Source: CAZXVU01 sp964644465
Lineage (GTDB): Bacteria; Chlamydiota; Chlamydiia; Chlamydiales; SM23-39
Reading direction: 5' to 3'
DNA length: 30,271 bases
Assembly (NCBI GenBank): GCA_964644465.1
Contig: CAZXVU010000012.1
Location: 1-30,271, forward strand
Shown: piece after piece, positions 6,750 to 15,472 of the stretch
Position numbering within the stretch: the first letter of the stretch is position 1
Layout: every line of letters starts with the position of its first letter
Notes under the pieces: model-generated
What the model saw: the letters and a program-made list of their open reading frames with translations, nothing else
The model's database searches: none
Told to the model about the DNA's origin: nothing
Program-made: the position numbers and the translations under genes

Positions 6750-7157
6750 TTATAGAAGATTTTCTTTGCAATAGGCAACAACATCGGAAGCAAAAGGCGT
6801 GAGATGCGAAGCTTCCTCTATTGAAAACCATTGATGGGGATCTGATCCTGTCCCGTTTTTTTTGAGTCCATCGATCCAATAGATAAGGCCGATATGATGG
6901 AAAGAACCTCCCAAGTAGGAGAGATTTTTATACAAACGGCAATGGGCAAAATCGGAACCTATTTCTTCCTGCAATTCTCTCTTCAAAGCATCTTCCGGCG
7001 ACTCCCCGAATTCAATGCCTCCCCCAGGCAAATCCCATAGACCTAGATAAGGCCCCTTAGTTTTACGGACGAGGAGAATATTCTTTTTTTCTAGGACGAT
7101 TCCATAGGCGCCCAAACGAAAAACTTGCTCTATATTTATAGATTTCATTAAACTCAT
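6750..7157 (-). CDS. Nudix hydrolase
   Basis: A 135-residue protein with a full Nudix box: Gly46, Glu52 and the REL-QEE-IG segment (60-67) match GX5EX7REUXEEXGU. Upstream LVRKTKGPYLGLWDLPGGG is the normal substrate-side strand. Such enzymes cleave nucleoside diphosphates linked to another group, for example oxidised nucleotides or nucleotide sugars; the specificity is not readable. It is the first gene of a two-gene unit with the cyclase. Its start faces the start of the unknown gene on the plus strand with almost no space, so promoters of each must lie inside the other gene or be very short. Confidence 0.88.
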   Translation of the reverse strand: MSLMKSINIEQVFRLGAYGIVLEKKNILLVRKTKGPYLGLWDLPGGGIEFGESPEDALKRELQEEIGSDFAHCRLYKNLSYLGGSFHHIGLIYWIDGLKKNGTGSDPHQWFSIEEASHLTPFASDVVAYCKENLL

Positions 7158-7182
7158 GTTAAGTTTACTTAATGAGAGTGTT

Positions 7183-7608
7183 ATGGTTAACCCAGCGCAA
7201 CTTCCGCCAATCAGAACAACCGAAGAACATAAAATGCATCCTCAAAAAAATCCAGTTTCGGCATTCCAGCAGATGATGGATCTCTCAGCAAATCTTCCCC
7301 AGCTTTTTCAATATCACGTCGTTGTCCCAAACCAATATAATAATCCAAAATATGTGATTCTATCAGATCCTATTAACCAGGGATCAATTATAACTTCCAT
7401 CGATATCACAATATATAACCCAACTCACACGTATACCTGGATAAGAACAAATTCAGATGAGTATCTGATCACAGTGAAAAGTGAAGAAGGGGATATTTTA
7501 TTGAGTGACGCTAAAATCAAAATGATCGCAGGCCAGACGCTCCGGATCATTTTCAAAATAGATGGCTCCTACAGCATTAGGATCCTAAATCCTATCTTGC
7601 TGACCTAA
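7183..7608 (+). CDS. Hypothetical protein, probably lineage-specific
   Basis: I do not recognise this protein. From the ATG at 7183 it has 141 residues; an in-frame ATG at 7156 adds 9 residues but overlaps the start of the divergent Nudix gene. The first 45 residues are Pro- and Gln-rich (NPAQLPPIRTTEEH). The rest is predicted mainly beta strand with alternating hydrophobic residues (SIDITIYNP, YLITVKSEEGDILL, IRILNPILL), suggesting a small beta sandwich. There is no signal peptide or membrane segment. The 3' end overlaps the convergent acyl hydrolase gene by 24 bases. Confidence 0.55.
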   Translation: MVNPAQLPPIRTTEEHKMHPQKNPVSAFQQMMDLSANLPQLFQYHVVVPNQYNNPKYVILSDPINQGSIITSIDITIYNPTHTYTWIRTNSDEYLITVKSEEGDILLSDAKIKMIAGQTLRIIFKIDGSYSIRILNPILLT

Positions 7609-8913
7609 CGTATTTTCAAAGAATTCCAAAGTTTTTTCCCAGGAATCCTTTCTGGCAAAAGCGTCGTCTTTAGGATTGCCTCCAAAATCAAACCAGAGTT
7701 TTGCGATTGGATGGAGTTCTACAGAGCGTGTGGTTGGAGTATAAGGAGGAGAAATAAAGTGGCCTGCCCCTGGATAGCTAAGATGCGTATAGGAAATAGA
7801 AGATCTTTTCTCGATGAGGCGGTCTACAATTTGCTGGCCATAAAGAGAAGAGGGCCACATCTGATCATCTTCTCCAGAAACAAGGAGTAGTGGGCATTTG
7901 ATCTTCTCGACAGGGATCAACGCTGCCTGATAGGCGCTCAAATCATCTTCCATGCCCTTTATGAAAAAAGGAGTCAAAGGAATGGCCCGATCAGGACTTT
8001 TCCCCTCTTCAGAGTTAAAAATAGGTTCTTCAAAAGGGGCGTTCGGGAGAACTTCTTTTCCTTGATATGTCCAAGCAGGGGTATCGTCCGCTTCAATCGA
8101 TCCATGCACCACACTGCTGGGGACGTAGGCCGCGATCGCACGAATTTGTTCCGGGAAAAGAGTGCCCAGCAACAAGGAGAGCTCTCCTCCTCGTGAAACG
8201 CCCCAGATTCCAATTCTATCTGCATCAATCTCAGGATGGTTTTGCATCCATTCAAGTCCCTTTTCAAAATACTCAAGAGGAATTTCTTTCAGAGTCGAAG
8301 GGAGATTCTCCATATTGAAATAGGCTAAGGCGAGAGTGGCAAATCCATGAGATGCGAGAATCTGAGCGCGTCCTTCGCTCAATCCCCCTCCGGAACCGCT
8401 TAAAGTTATGACAGCGGGATAGGGTCCTGTTTCAGATCGGGGAAGAAATAAAGTCCCCACAAGGCCGTTTTCGCGGATAGGGATACGTTCGACATCCGGG
8501 GAAACTTTCCAGCGGACCACTTCTTGGGTCTCTTCTATCTGCCCATCGACTTCTAAACTGACCTCGATTTTCATCATGTTCGAATAACTCCGGAATATCG
8601 CTAATTCTCCAGTTTCGGGGGACATAGACCAGATTAGGCCCATGGGATCTTTTTCTGTATAACTTCCATCAAGAGGCTTCGCCTTGTCCAAAAAGACCTC
8701 TCCATTTGCATCTGCTTCCACTAAAGTATAAGCTGCCCAATTCGTCCCGCTATCGTCAATAATTTTGGCATGAAAAATGGCTTTTTCATGGGGCTTTAAT
8801 CCAGAAGCTCCAATTGAAATAACCTGGTCCATCGTTGCCTCAGCAGGAACAACATTGAGAGTAGGTTGTGCAAAAAGCGGGAATGCAGCAAGGGTCAGGA
8901 AAAGAGCTTTCAT
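7585..8913 (-). CDS. Exported BAAT/type I acyl-CoA thioesterase-like hydrolase
   Basis: A 442-residue protein with a short signal peptide (MKALFLTLAAFPLFA). Residues about 17-140 match the beta-rich N-terminal domain of the acyl-CoA thioester hydrolase / bile acid-CoA:amino acid N-acyltransferase family; the rest is its alpha/beta hydrolase domain. The catalytic set is visible: GVSRGG nucleophile elbow (Ser240), GEDDQMWP acid (Asp350) and GAGHF base (His385). Ser rather than Cys as nucleophile points to a thioesterase, not a conjugating transferase. Export is odd, because acyl-CoA is cytosolic, so host acyl compounds are the more likely target. It is the last gene of a four-gene operon and overlaps the methyltransferase gene by 4 bases. 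Confidence 0.82.
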   Translation of the reverse strand: MKALFLTLAAFPLFAQPTLNVVPAEATMDQVISIGASGLKPHEKAIFHAKIIDDSGTNWAAYTLVEADANGEVFLDKAKPLDGSYTEKDPMGLIWSMSPETGELAIFRSYSNMMKIEVSLEVDGQIEETQEVVRWKVSPDVERIPIRENGLVGTLFLPRSETGPYPAVITLSGSGGGLSEGRAQILASHGFATLALAYFNMENLPSTLKEIPLEYFEKGLEWMQNHPEIDADRIGIWGVSRGGELSLLLGTLFPEQIRAIAAYVPSSVVHGSIEADDTPAWTYQGKEVLPNAPFEEPIFNSEEGKSPDRAIPLTPFFIKGMEDDLSAYQAALIPVEKIKCPLLLVSGEDDQMWPSSLYGQQIVDRLIEKRSSISYTHLSYPGAGHFISPPYTPTTRSVELHPIAKLWFDFGGNPKDDAFARKDSWEKTLEFFENTLGQQDRI

Positions 8914-9806
8914 CGAGGCTTCCTAGCTAAAACTGTGGGGAATAAGTGAGCGGTGTCGGGCAGGAATTGGAGGTCGGAAAAGCCCGCCTTTTCCAATTGA
9001 TGGCGGGTTTGCTCTGTCGATCGGAACGATTGCCAACGGGCCTCTAACATATCTGCGGCAATGATCTTCTGGAGAAGTGCATCTTCCAAAGAAATTTTAT
9101 CCATCTTCCATTCACATCGGTTGTGAACTCCCGGGGGCGGTGTGACAAAGCTCGTCACCAACAGACCTCCCGGTTTTAACGACTGATAAAATTTGCGGTA
9201 GAGCTCAATGACCTTGTCATCATTGGGCTCATAAATATTCAATCCATTGCTTGTGATTAAGTCGTATTCCTCTTTGGCCTCAATCTTCCAAGGATCAGCA
9301 GTCATGAAATGGGCATTCTTGCTGAGACCCCGTTCTTTTGCTTGTTTTGTCGCCTGCTGGATCGATTCAGGATCGAGATCGATCCCCACTAATTTAAATT
9401 GTTTCAGGGAAGAGTAATCTAACTGTAAAAGATCACCCATCAACCCACAAGGAATTGAAGCATAGGTTGCGCCATCTCGAAGTTCATTTTGAATGATCTT
9501 CTTAAATGTTTTAAATCGCTCTTGCGTGGCTTTAAGAACAGGAGCCCGATAAAGGAGAAATTGTTCTAGGGGATGGGATACAAATTGAGGAGGATTGATG
9601 ATATAATCTGTCCAAAATCCGTTCAATCCACAGTGATTCTGAAGCAGAAACCTGCCAAGCTCGAATTGACTCATCTGATTCAAGAGCTCTAGCTGCCTTG
9701 CGACAGTCGCATAGGGAAGATCTCCCCGCTTTACAATTTTATCGTGTATTTGCGCGACAGATTCTTCGAAAGAACATTTTGGTTTCGAATGGCTGATATT
9801 GCGCAT
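8910..9806 (-). CDS. SAM-dependent methyltransferase
   Basis: A 298-residue class I methyltransferase. After a helical N-terminal region of about 110 residues, the Rossmann core shows a degenerate motif I (SIPCGLMGDLL), the acidic loop LVGIDLDPESI, ADPW, LITSNGLNIYEP as motif IV and LKPGGLLVTSF as motif V/VI. The substrate is unknown. There is no signal peptide, unlike its three operon partners. It starts 3 bases after the GT-B-like gene and overlaps the following acyl hydrolase gene by ATGA, so translational coupling is likely. Confidence 0.75.
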   Translation of the reverse strand: MRNISHSKPKCSFEESVAQIHDKIVKRGDLPYATVARQLELLNQMSQFELGRFLLQNHCGLNGFWTDYIINPPQFVSHPLEQFLLYRAPVLKATQERFKTFKKIIQNELRDGATYASIPCGLMGDLLQLDYSSLKQFKLVGIDLDPESIQQATKQAKERGLSKNAHFMTADPWKIEAKEEYDLITSNGLNIYEPNDDKVIELYRKFYQSLKPGGLLVTSFVTPPPGVHNRCEWKMDKISLEDALLQKIIAADMLEARWQSFRSTEQTRHQLEKAGFSDLQFLPDTAHLFPTVLARKPR

Positions 9807-9809
9807 GGT

Positions 9810-10928
9810 TTATTCTAATCCTTCTAAAATGATCTCGCAGAAAAGTTCTGTGCTATTTTTGGGGACTCCTAAGAGTTGATAAAAATCGCCAGAAGGAGTG
9901 TTAGTCGCTTTTAGGATTGCAGGAGTCAAATCTTCCGCGCGGCTGACCTTCAGAGCAATCCCCTGCTGCAGGGGGATGCTATTGAAATATTGCGTAGGAG
10001 GAATCACATGAATCACAGGTTTTTGCGCAGCAAGGGCTTGGAATGCGACAGTAGATTGATGGCAGATCACAAGATCAGAAATGGCTGCAGATTCGATGGT
10101 CGTTGCTTCTCCATCTAGGAGACGAAGATGTTTCGGAAGAACAAATCCTCGTTCGAAAATCCCTCTCATTTTTGGATGCGGCTGAATCAGAAAAAGAAAA
10201 TCTTCCGCTTGCGAAGCCCCATCTATAAAGAGACGAAATGCTTCTTCGTAATCTTCACCATAGCCGCCAATAAACAGAGCCACTTTTTGGTCTGCATCAA
10301 TCCCGAGCTTCTCGCGAAGCTCTGCTGTGTTAACCAAAGCCATTTCAGAGGCCCAAGTTTCTAAAGTAGGTTGCCCAACAACCCGTTTCGATGCCCGATT
10401 TTCAAATGCGTTCTCAAGAGCGATAGAAGGCAAAAGGAGTGTTTCAGCCTTCTCCTCGACAGAGTGAGCCGTTTGGAAATAGAGATTTTCTCCCGCAAAA
10501 TTAAAATTATCCCAAAAGGCAAAGGTTGGGACTCCTAATTTACGAAATGCCTCTAAAATCTGCCCCTGCGCTTCAAAGGCCACCCCAGTCACTACCTCGG
10601 TAGGGAAAACTTGATCGATAACTTTAGCTAGATCATTTTCTGAGATTTTCTCACCCCTGCCCCAATTCCGATCGACTATAGCTTCGACTCCGAGATCCTG
10701 GAACGTCAAGACTTGGCTTCTTGGAACTCCGCTTTTGACAACAGCTTCTTCTGCAACGCCTGCTGCTAATATTTGGATATCCGCGCCCCGCTCTTGTAAC
10801 TCGCGGATCACAGGGAGAAGGGCGTAGGTTTCTCCAGCGTCTTGCAAATAGAAAAGGACATCGGGCTGCCTTCTTGCAAACAGCGAAACTGCAAATATAA
10901 GAAATAGAAACGCGAGCTTATTTTTCAT
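9810..10928 (-). CDS. Exported GT-B-fold protein (glycosyltransferase/UDP-GlcNAc 2-epimerase-like)
   Basis: A 372-residue protein opening with a clear signal peptide (LAFLFLIFAVSLFA). The mature part resembles two Rossmann lobes of GT-B enzymes. The N-lobe begins DVLFYLQDAGETYALLPVIREL; the C-lobe has ALFIGGYGEDYEEAF, LIQPHPK, SDLVICHQSTVAFQAL and KPVIHVIPP, the pattern of sugar-nucleotide-binding lobes in 2-epimerases and CDP-glycerol or capsular transferases. Such enzymes need a nucleotide-linked donor and normally stay in the cytosol, so the signal peptide is unusual. The gene overlaps the S9 peptidase gene by 11 bases. The exact activity is unknown. Confidence 0.6.
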   Translation of the reverse strand: MKNKLAFLFLIFAVSLFARRQPDVLFYLQDAGETYALLPVIRELQERGADIQILAAGVAEEAVVKSGVPRSQVLTFQDLGVEAIVDRNWGRGEKISENDLAKVIDQVFPTEVVTGVAFEAQGQILEAFRKLGVPTFAFWDNFNFAGENLYFQTAHSVEEKAETLLLPSIALENAFENRASKRVVGQPTLETWASEMALVNTAELREKLGIDADQKVALFIGGYGEDYEEAFRLFIDGASQAEDFLFLIQPHPKMRGIFERGFVLPKHLRLLDGEATTIESAAISDLVICHQSTVAFQALAAQKPVIHVIPPTQYFNSIPLQQGIALKVSRAEDLTPAILKATNTPSGDFYQLLGVPKNSTELFCEIILEGLE

Positions 10929-12909
10929 GGAAATTGTGGATTTCTACAGGTTCGATAGGATCTGCCAATGTGAATCCAAAGATCTTTGAATAAAAATACG
11001 CTGCAGCCTCTATGGATCGTTTAATATTCGCCTCTTGCCGGAAACCGTGCTGTTCCCCTTTGAATAAAAGATAGGCGGTTGGAATGCCCCTCTTCAATAG
11101 ACTTTGATACATTTTTTCCGATTGCGGCGGCGGGACGATTGCATCTTCGTCTCCTTGCAGCAGAATGACGGGACAATGAATTTGGTCTGCGTGGTGGATG
11201 GGAGACCGTTCGATATACAGGGCCTTTTCTTCGGGATATCGCCCAACGAGCTGATCGTTATACCGAGATTCAAATTTGTGCGTGTCGATATTGAGAGCCT
11301 CTAAATCGCTGACGCCGAAATAGGATGCCCCCACATGGAATACATCTCGGAATGCAACAGCTGCTAGCGTCGTATATCCTCCCGCGCTGCCCCCTTCGAT
11401 CGCCAATCTATTCGGATCGACAAGTCCATTCTCTACGCAATACATTGCGGCATTAACGCTGTCGTCCACATCGACAACGCCCCAATTTCTTTTCAACCGG
11501 TCTCGATATTCCCGACCATAGCCAGAACTACCTCCGTAATTGACATCGATCACAGCAAAACCCCGCGAGGTCAGGTATTGCGTCGCCAGATTGAACGAGG
11601 CATATGTCTGACCTGTTGGGCCTCCGTGCGCATGGACCACCAACGGAGGAAGTTCGCCAGGCATTCCCTTGAAATTGGGATTTGTAGGCGGATAATAAAA
11701 TGCATGGGCAGTCAATCCATTTTCTGTCCGATATTCAATCGCTTTTGGATGGGAAATAAAGCTATCCGAAAAGGGAACTTTGGAACTTTGCTTTACAATC
11801 TCCCACTTTTTCTCTTTAAAATCATATTTGATCAAAGATTGGGGAAGGTTGGGAGCTCCTGCTAGCAAATAGCAATGATCTCCGCTGACAGATATGCTGG
11901 GGATATAGCAGAAAGGAAGTTCAACTTTCTCCAGTTTTCCGCTGCTGAGAGAAAGGATCCCTAAATGATCCATCCCGTTTTGAGAATAAATACAGGCAAT
12001 CTTATCTTTTCCCCAAAAATCAAAATTCGATTGGCCAAAGACCCACTGAGGAGAAGCGAATTCCGCTTCCATAGGGCACAATGCTTCCACTTTTCCTTTC
12101 TTTTCCCGATAGAGATTCCACCATCCTGTCTGATCGGAAACAAAATAGAGAGATCCATCGGGACCCCAAGCTAAACGGGCGATCGATTCATTCTCTCCTC
12201 CTGCGACTCGGCGGCTCTTTTCAATTGTCCCATCTGAATGAAGCTGCGCAATGAAAAGCTCGCTGCCATCCCAAGGCATATTGGGAAGATTCCAACAATA
12301 GTAGGCTAAGGAGCGTCCATCAGGACTCATCCTAGGAGAAGAATAAAAGTCGTAGCCTTGGGCTATTTTGTGCACAGTTCCTGTTTTTGGATCGATGGTA
12401 ACAAGACAGTTCTCAACGGTTTTTCCGTGAACTTCCATGACATAATAGAGGAGATTTCGGGTGGTGTCGTAACATCCATCGGCAAATCGGCTATTCTTTT
12501 CATTCGTCAACCGGGAAATCTCTCCAGAGGGAGTTTGTCGATAGATCTGTTGGTCCTGGTCATTCGAGAAGAAAATGGCATTTTGAGTCAGCAAATAGCT
12601 TCCCCCGCCATATTCATGGACTCGTGTCCTTGCGTTGTAAGGCTGCGGGAGCAAATCTTCCGTTTTCCCATCTTCCGTTTTACATACGATGACTGTCCTT
12701 CCTTTTTCTGAAGGGCGAAGCTCCGACCAATAGAGTTTTCCATTCACCTCTTTTCCGCCGCTAAGCCGGATCGCATTTTTTGCAATCAAGTCGGCTGTGA
12801 TCGGGGACTTCCATGAACCGTAGGGGGCTTCTTTTTTCGAAGGCATGATCTCCTCATTTGTAAATACCGCGGAACTAAAAACCATAAACGCGAACAAGCA
12901 TCTGAGCAT
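10918..12909 (-). CDS. Exported S9 prolyl oligopeptidase-family peptidase
   Basis: A 663-residue protein of the dipeptidyl/acylaminoacyl peptidase type: an N-terminal beta propeller followed by a C-terminal alpha/beta hydrolase domain. The catalytic residues are in GGSAGGY (Ser508), GDEDAIVP (Asp589) and GEQHGF (His621). The mature N-terminus APYGSWKSPITADLI is typical of the family. I place the start at the second ATG (12909), because AGGAG lies 9 bases before it but directly touches the first ATG at 12918; from 12909 the protein opens with a signal peptide (MLRCLFAFMVFSSAVF). It leads a four-gene operon and probably degrades peptides outside the cytoplasm. Confidence 0.9.
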   Translation of the reverse strand: MLRCLFAFMVFSSAVFTNEEIMPSKKEAPYGSWKSPITADLIAKNAIRLSGGKEVNGKLYWSELRPSEKGRTVIVCKTEDGKTEDLLPQPYNARTRVHEYGGGSYLLTQNAIFFSNDQDQQIYRQTPSGEISRLTNEKNSRFADGCYDTTRNLLYYVMEVHGKTVENCLVTIDPKTGTVHKIAQGYDFYSSPRMSPDGRSLAYYCWNLPNMPWDGSELFIAQLHSDGTIEKSRRVAGGENESIARLAWGPDGSLYFVSDQTGWWNLYREKKGKVEALCPMEAEFASPQWVFGQSNFDFWGKDKIACIYSQNGMDHLGILSLSSGKLEKVELPFCYIPSISVSGDHCYLLAGAPNLPQSLIKYDFKEKKWEIVKQSSKVPFSDSFISHPKAIEYRTENGLTAHAFYYPPTNPNFKGMPGELPPLVVHAHGGPTGQTYASFNLATQYLTSRGFAVIDVNYGGSSGYGREYRDRLKRNWGVVDVDDSVNAAMYCVENGLVDPNRLAIEGGSAGGYTTLAAVAFRDVFHVGASYFGVSDLEALNIDTHKFESRYNDQLVGRYPEEKALYIERSPIHHADQIHCPVILLQGDEDAIVPPPQSEKMYQSLLKRGIPTAYLLFKGEQHGFRQEANIKRSIEAAAYFYSKIFGFTLADPIEPVEIHNFHEK

Positions 12910-12942
12910 ACCACACATCTCCTATCTGAAAAAGGGTGCTAC

Positions 12943-12948
12943 ATTATA
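12943..12948 (-). promoter_or_regulatory. -10 box of the S9 peptidase operon
   Basis: A perfect TATAAT on the minus strand, about 34 bases before the chosen start codon. No good -35 box lies at the normal distance. The predicted transcription start near 12936 leaves room for the AGGAG ribosome site. Confidence 0.4.
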
Positions 12949-13012
12949 GAAAATCTGTGATTTAGAAAAGGCGAAAAAAATTTTTACTTTACTACTCCTG
13001 TTTAATTCCACT

Positions 13013-13918
13013 ATGGATAGGCTTATGCCAAGCAAAGAATATGAAAATTTATCCCACAAGCTCATCTCAAAAGCGATCCCTGCTGATCTACCTATTGAAG
13101 AAATTAGGTATGCTTTTGAACATTGGATGGCCGAATTCCCCCCCTCGCCAGAGGTCCGCTTCGAACCGTTCACAATCGGCCCTATCCCAGCCTGTTGGGC
13201 ATTTGCCCCCAACTGCAAACGACATAAGATCGTTCTCTTCTTCCATGGAGGAAGCTTTACAGCAGGTTCCATCAATTCTCATAGCGATCTCATCGGACGG
13301 ATCTCTCAAGCTTCGGAATGCGCAGTATTAGCTATCGGATATCGGCTGGCCCCCGAACATCCTTTTCCAGCCGCTTTAAACGATGCGATGACCGCCTATA
13401 ATTGGCTTCTCCACCATCCTTTCCCCCCTACCCAGATGGCCCTGGCCGGAATCTCCGCAGGAGCCAATCTCGTTCTCTCCCTCTGCCTGAGAATGAAATT
13501 GGAAAATGTTCATCTTCCTGCAGCGGCCGTTTGCATCTGTCCATGGACGGATCTCACAGTTTCCTCTCCTTCGACAAAAGGCAATGAGGGAAAAGATTTG
13601 CTCCATAAAGATCGATTACGATCTGCAGCGGAAATGTATTGCGATGGGAAAAATCCAAAAGACCCTTACATTTCGCCTCTTTACGGCGATCTGCATGGGC
13701 TGCCGCCTCTTTTTATCCAAACCGGAACGCATGAATTGTTATTCGATGAGGCCGTAGCCATTGCAGTGAAAGCCAAAAAAAGCGGCGTCGATGTGTCTTT
13801 AGAGAAATGGCCTGGCATGCTCCATGCCTGGCATCTTTTCGCTTCTAAGATTCCTGAAGGACAGCAAGCGATCGACAGCGTTGGCAACTTCCTGCAGAAA
13901 ATCCTGCAGCTATCCTAA
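13013..13918 (+). CDS. HSL-family alpha/beta hydrolase (esterase/lipase)
   Basis: A 301-residue esterase of the hormone-sensitive lipase group. It shows the oxyanion motif HGGSF (78-82), YRLAPEHPFPAAL (110-122), the nucleophile elbow GISAG (Ser148), an acidic site in THELLFDE (about 241-246) and the base in GMLHAWH (His271). These enzymes cleave short acyl esters and are cytosolic; no signal peptide is seen. The ATG at 13025 (four codons in) is an alternative start, and no strong Shine-Dalgarno decides between them. It is divergent from the S9 operon and overlaps the convergent methyltransferase-like gene by 9 bases. Confidence 0.85.
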   Translation: MDRLMPSKEYENLSHKLISKAIPADLPIEEIRYAFEHWMAEFPPSPEVRFEPFTIGPIPACWAFAPNCKRHKIVLFFHGGSFTAGSINSHSDLIGRISQASECAVLAIGYRLAPEHPFPAALNDAMTAYNWLLHHPFPPTQMALAGISAGANLVLSLCLRMKLENVHLPAAAVCICPWTDLTVSSPSTKGNEGKDLLHKDRLRSAAEMYCDGKNPKDPYISPLYGDLHGLPPLFIQTGTHELLFDEAVAIAVKAKKSGVDVSLEKWPGMLHAWHLFASKIPEGQQAIDSVGNFLQKILQLS

Positions 13919-14716
13919 TTTTTCTAGGACGAGCACGAGCCCTTTTTTGCCTTTCTTCGTCTCTGGAGTTTTAATAGAGACGAGCTTTTCCATGTAATCG
14001 ACGATCGGATTCGTGATGATATGCTCAAAGAAAAGATGGTCTTCGGATTTTGATGCAGAATCTCTGGAAAAACAAGAAAAACGGCTCCCTTTCCTCATAT
14101 GAGTTTTCAGACAGTCTTTGAGGAAAAAAAAGGTAAGATCGAGATAGGTTCTAAAAACAGCCGAAACCTTTTTCGGCCTCGCTACCTTCAATTTATATTT
14201 GCGCGACATTTTTTCTCGAAGTTCAGGGCTTATCTGCCCCTTTTCTTCCAGTTCCAAAAGAAACTGAGAGAGATGATTTTTCGAAGAATGAACAGCGCTC
14301 TTGCAAAAAGCAATCAAATCGGCTTCAGAGTATCGCATGGCTGCAAGCTGAGGGAACTTTGTTTCAATTTCCTCTAAAAGTTGATTTCCTTTTTGGAGAA
14401 ATTCTTTTCCTGCTCCACTTTGTAAAACGGGCTTCTCATCGAAGAAAATAGAATCGAATATTCCTAGCTGAGGCATAGCGCTCTGCCAATGCTCTTCAAT
14501 GATTTGCGCGCCTGAGTGGTGTTTTGCCCAAATTCGCGCTTCAACGGCGCTATCGGGATCGTGCTCGATGATCGTATGATGACTCGGATGAAAAAGCTGG
14601 ATTTGCTCTGCGGCCTCTCGATTGAATCCCACCTGCAAAACATCGCCAAAAGGACGTAAGACCTCAATGAGAACTTTTCGATAGTCATTTTCCCATTGAT
14701 GGTTTTCTTTCTTCAT
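13910..14716 (-). CDS. GAMT-like SAM methyltransferase fold protein with a basic C-terminus
   Basis: A 268-residue protein. The first 100 residues resemble the Rossmann core of guanidinoacetate/arginine N-methyltransferases: DVLQVGFNREAAEQI as motif I, HHTIIEHDPDSAVEAR as the adenosine-binding acidic strand, and GIFDSIFFDEKPV as the motif IV strand. The rest is helical, includes a Lys/Arg-rich stretch (REKMSRKYKLKVARPKKV) and ends in a Lys-rich tail. A small-molecule or protein amidino-methylation role is only a family-based guess. It is a lone gene, convergent with the HSL hydrolase and divergent from the deformylase gene. Confidence 0.5.
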   Translation of the reverse strand: MKKENHQWENDYRKVLIEVLRPFGDVLQVGFNREAAEQIQLFHPSHHTIIEHDPDSAVEARIWAKHHSGAQIIEEHWQSAMPQLGIFDSIFFDEKPVLQSGAGKEFLQKGNQLLEEIETKFPQLAAMRYSEADLIAFCKSAVHSSKNHLSQFLLELEEKGQISPELREKMSRKYKLKVARPKKVSAVFRTYLDLTFFFLKDCLKTHMRKGSRFSCFSRDSASKSEDHLFFEHIITNPIVDYMEKLVSIKTPETKKGKKGLVLVLEKLG

Positions 14717-14775
14717 ATAAAATCTATATTCCCAAATCCACCAAAATTCCTAAATGGAAAAAATGCTCTTTTTTT

Positions 14776-14781
14776 TATACT
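14776..14781 (+). promoter_or_regulatory. -10 box upstream of the deformylase gene
   Basis: TATACT after a T run. Transcription would begin near 14788-14790, almost at the first ATG (14792), leaving about 55 bases before the second in-frame ATG (14843). This bears on which start is used. No -35 box is evident. Confidence 0.3.
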
Positions 14782-14791
14782 ATAACCTTTT

Positions 14792-15472
14792 ATGCACCTA
14801 AGAATTCTATTCATTTTCTTTCTTTACACACGGATTTTCGCTATGAATCAACCTTTTATTGATCCCACGGACACTCGTCTCAATGAGACATCCGAAGAAG
14901 TTCCTATTTCCCAAATTCAGTCCGATGAAATCCAAACAATCATCGAAAATATGCTGGATATCGCCTTAGGTAAAACGAGAAATTTTAAAAAATCAATTCT
15001 TGTCGGGTTGGCAGCCCCACAAATTGGCATTCAAAAAAGGATCATCCTTGTCGACCTGGCGGCAACAGGCGTTTTTACCCGCACCGAAACCCCTCCTCCC
15101 CCTCAAATTTATGCTTTCATCAATCCGGAAATACTTTGGAGTTCGGAGGAAACAATTCCTTGGCGGGAAGGTTGTTTTTCAACCGGCCGCATCATGGGGA
15201 TCGTTCATCGTCCTGCACGCGTCCTTGTCCAAGCCTATGATCAAAAAGGCAACCTGATCAAAAAAGAATTCAGTGGATATACCGCTCGGATATTCCAGCA
15301 TGAAACAGACCATTTGCATGGAATCCGTTTTCCTGACAGGATCCAAAATGATGAGGAGCTCCATTGGGTTGATGAAGCGGAAGTCCCCGAATATCGGATT
15401 ACTTGGCCCACTTGGCAAAAGAAATGTCCCCGAGAAAAATGGATAAAGATGAAGAATGGAAGTTCTAACTGA
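14792..15472 (+). CDS. def: Peptide deformylase with an unusual hydrophobic N-terminus
   Basis: A 226-residue protein with all three deformylase motifs: GLAAPQIG (72-79), EGCFS (126-130, metal-binding Cys128) and HETDH (170-174). It should remove the N-formyl group from new proteins as an Fe/Zn enzyme. Bacterial deformylases begin with a segment such as IDPTDTRLNETSEEV, which here starts at residue 22. The 17 residues before it (ILFIFFLYTRIFA) look like a signal peptide. Either the true start is Met18 (14843), which the promoter position favours, or this is an exported paralogue. Neither ATG has a strong ribosome site. The end overlaps the next gene by 17 bases. Confidence 0.88.
   Translation: MHLRILFIFFLYTRIFAMNQPFIDPTDTRLNETSEEVPISQIQSDEIQTIIENMLDIALGKTRNFKKSILVGLAAPQIGIQKRIILVDLAATGVFTRTETPPPPQIYAFINPEILWSSEETIPWREGCFSTGRIMGIVHRPARVLVQAYDQKGNLIKKEFSGYTARIFQHETDHLHGIRFPDRIQNDEELHWVDEAEVPEYRITWPTWQKKCPREKWIKMKNGSSN

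Noticed and set aside
6742..6879. N-terminal extension of the cyclase gene
   Set aside because: The extra 46 codons overlap the Nudix gene in another frame and encode Arg/Cys-rich sequence; family members start at the MKWVLEKFRVIDLSQ position.
12910..12918. Upstream ATG of the S9 peptidase
   Set aside because: AGGAG directly touches this ATG, which is too close for initiation, while the ATG at 12909 has ideal spacing.
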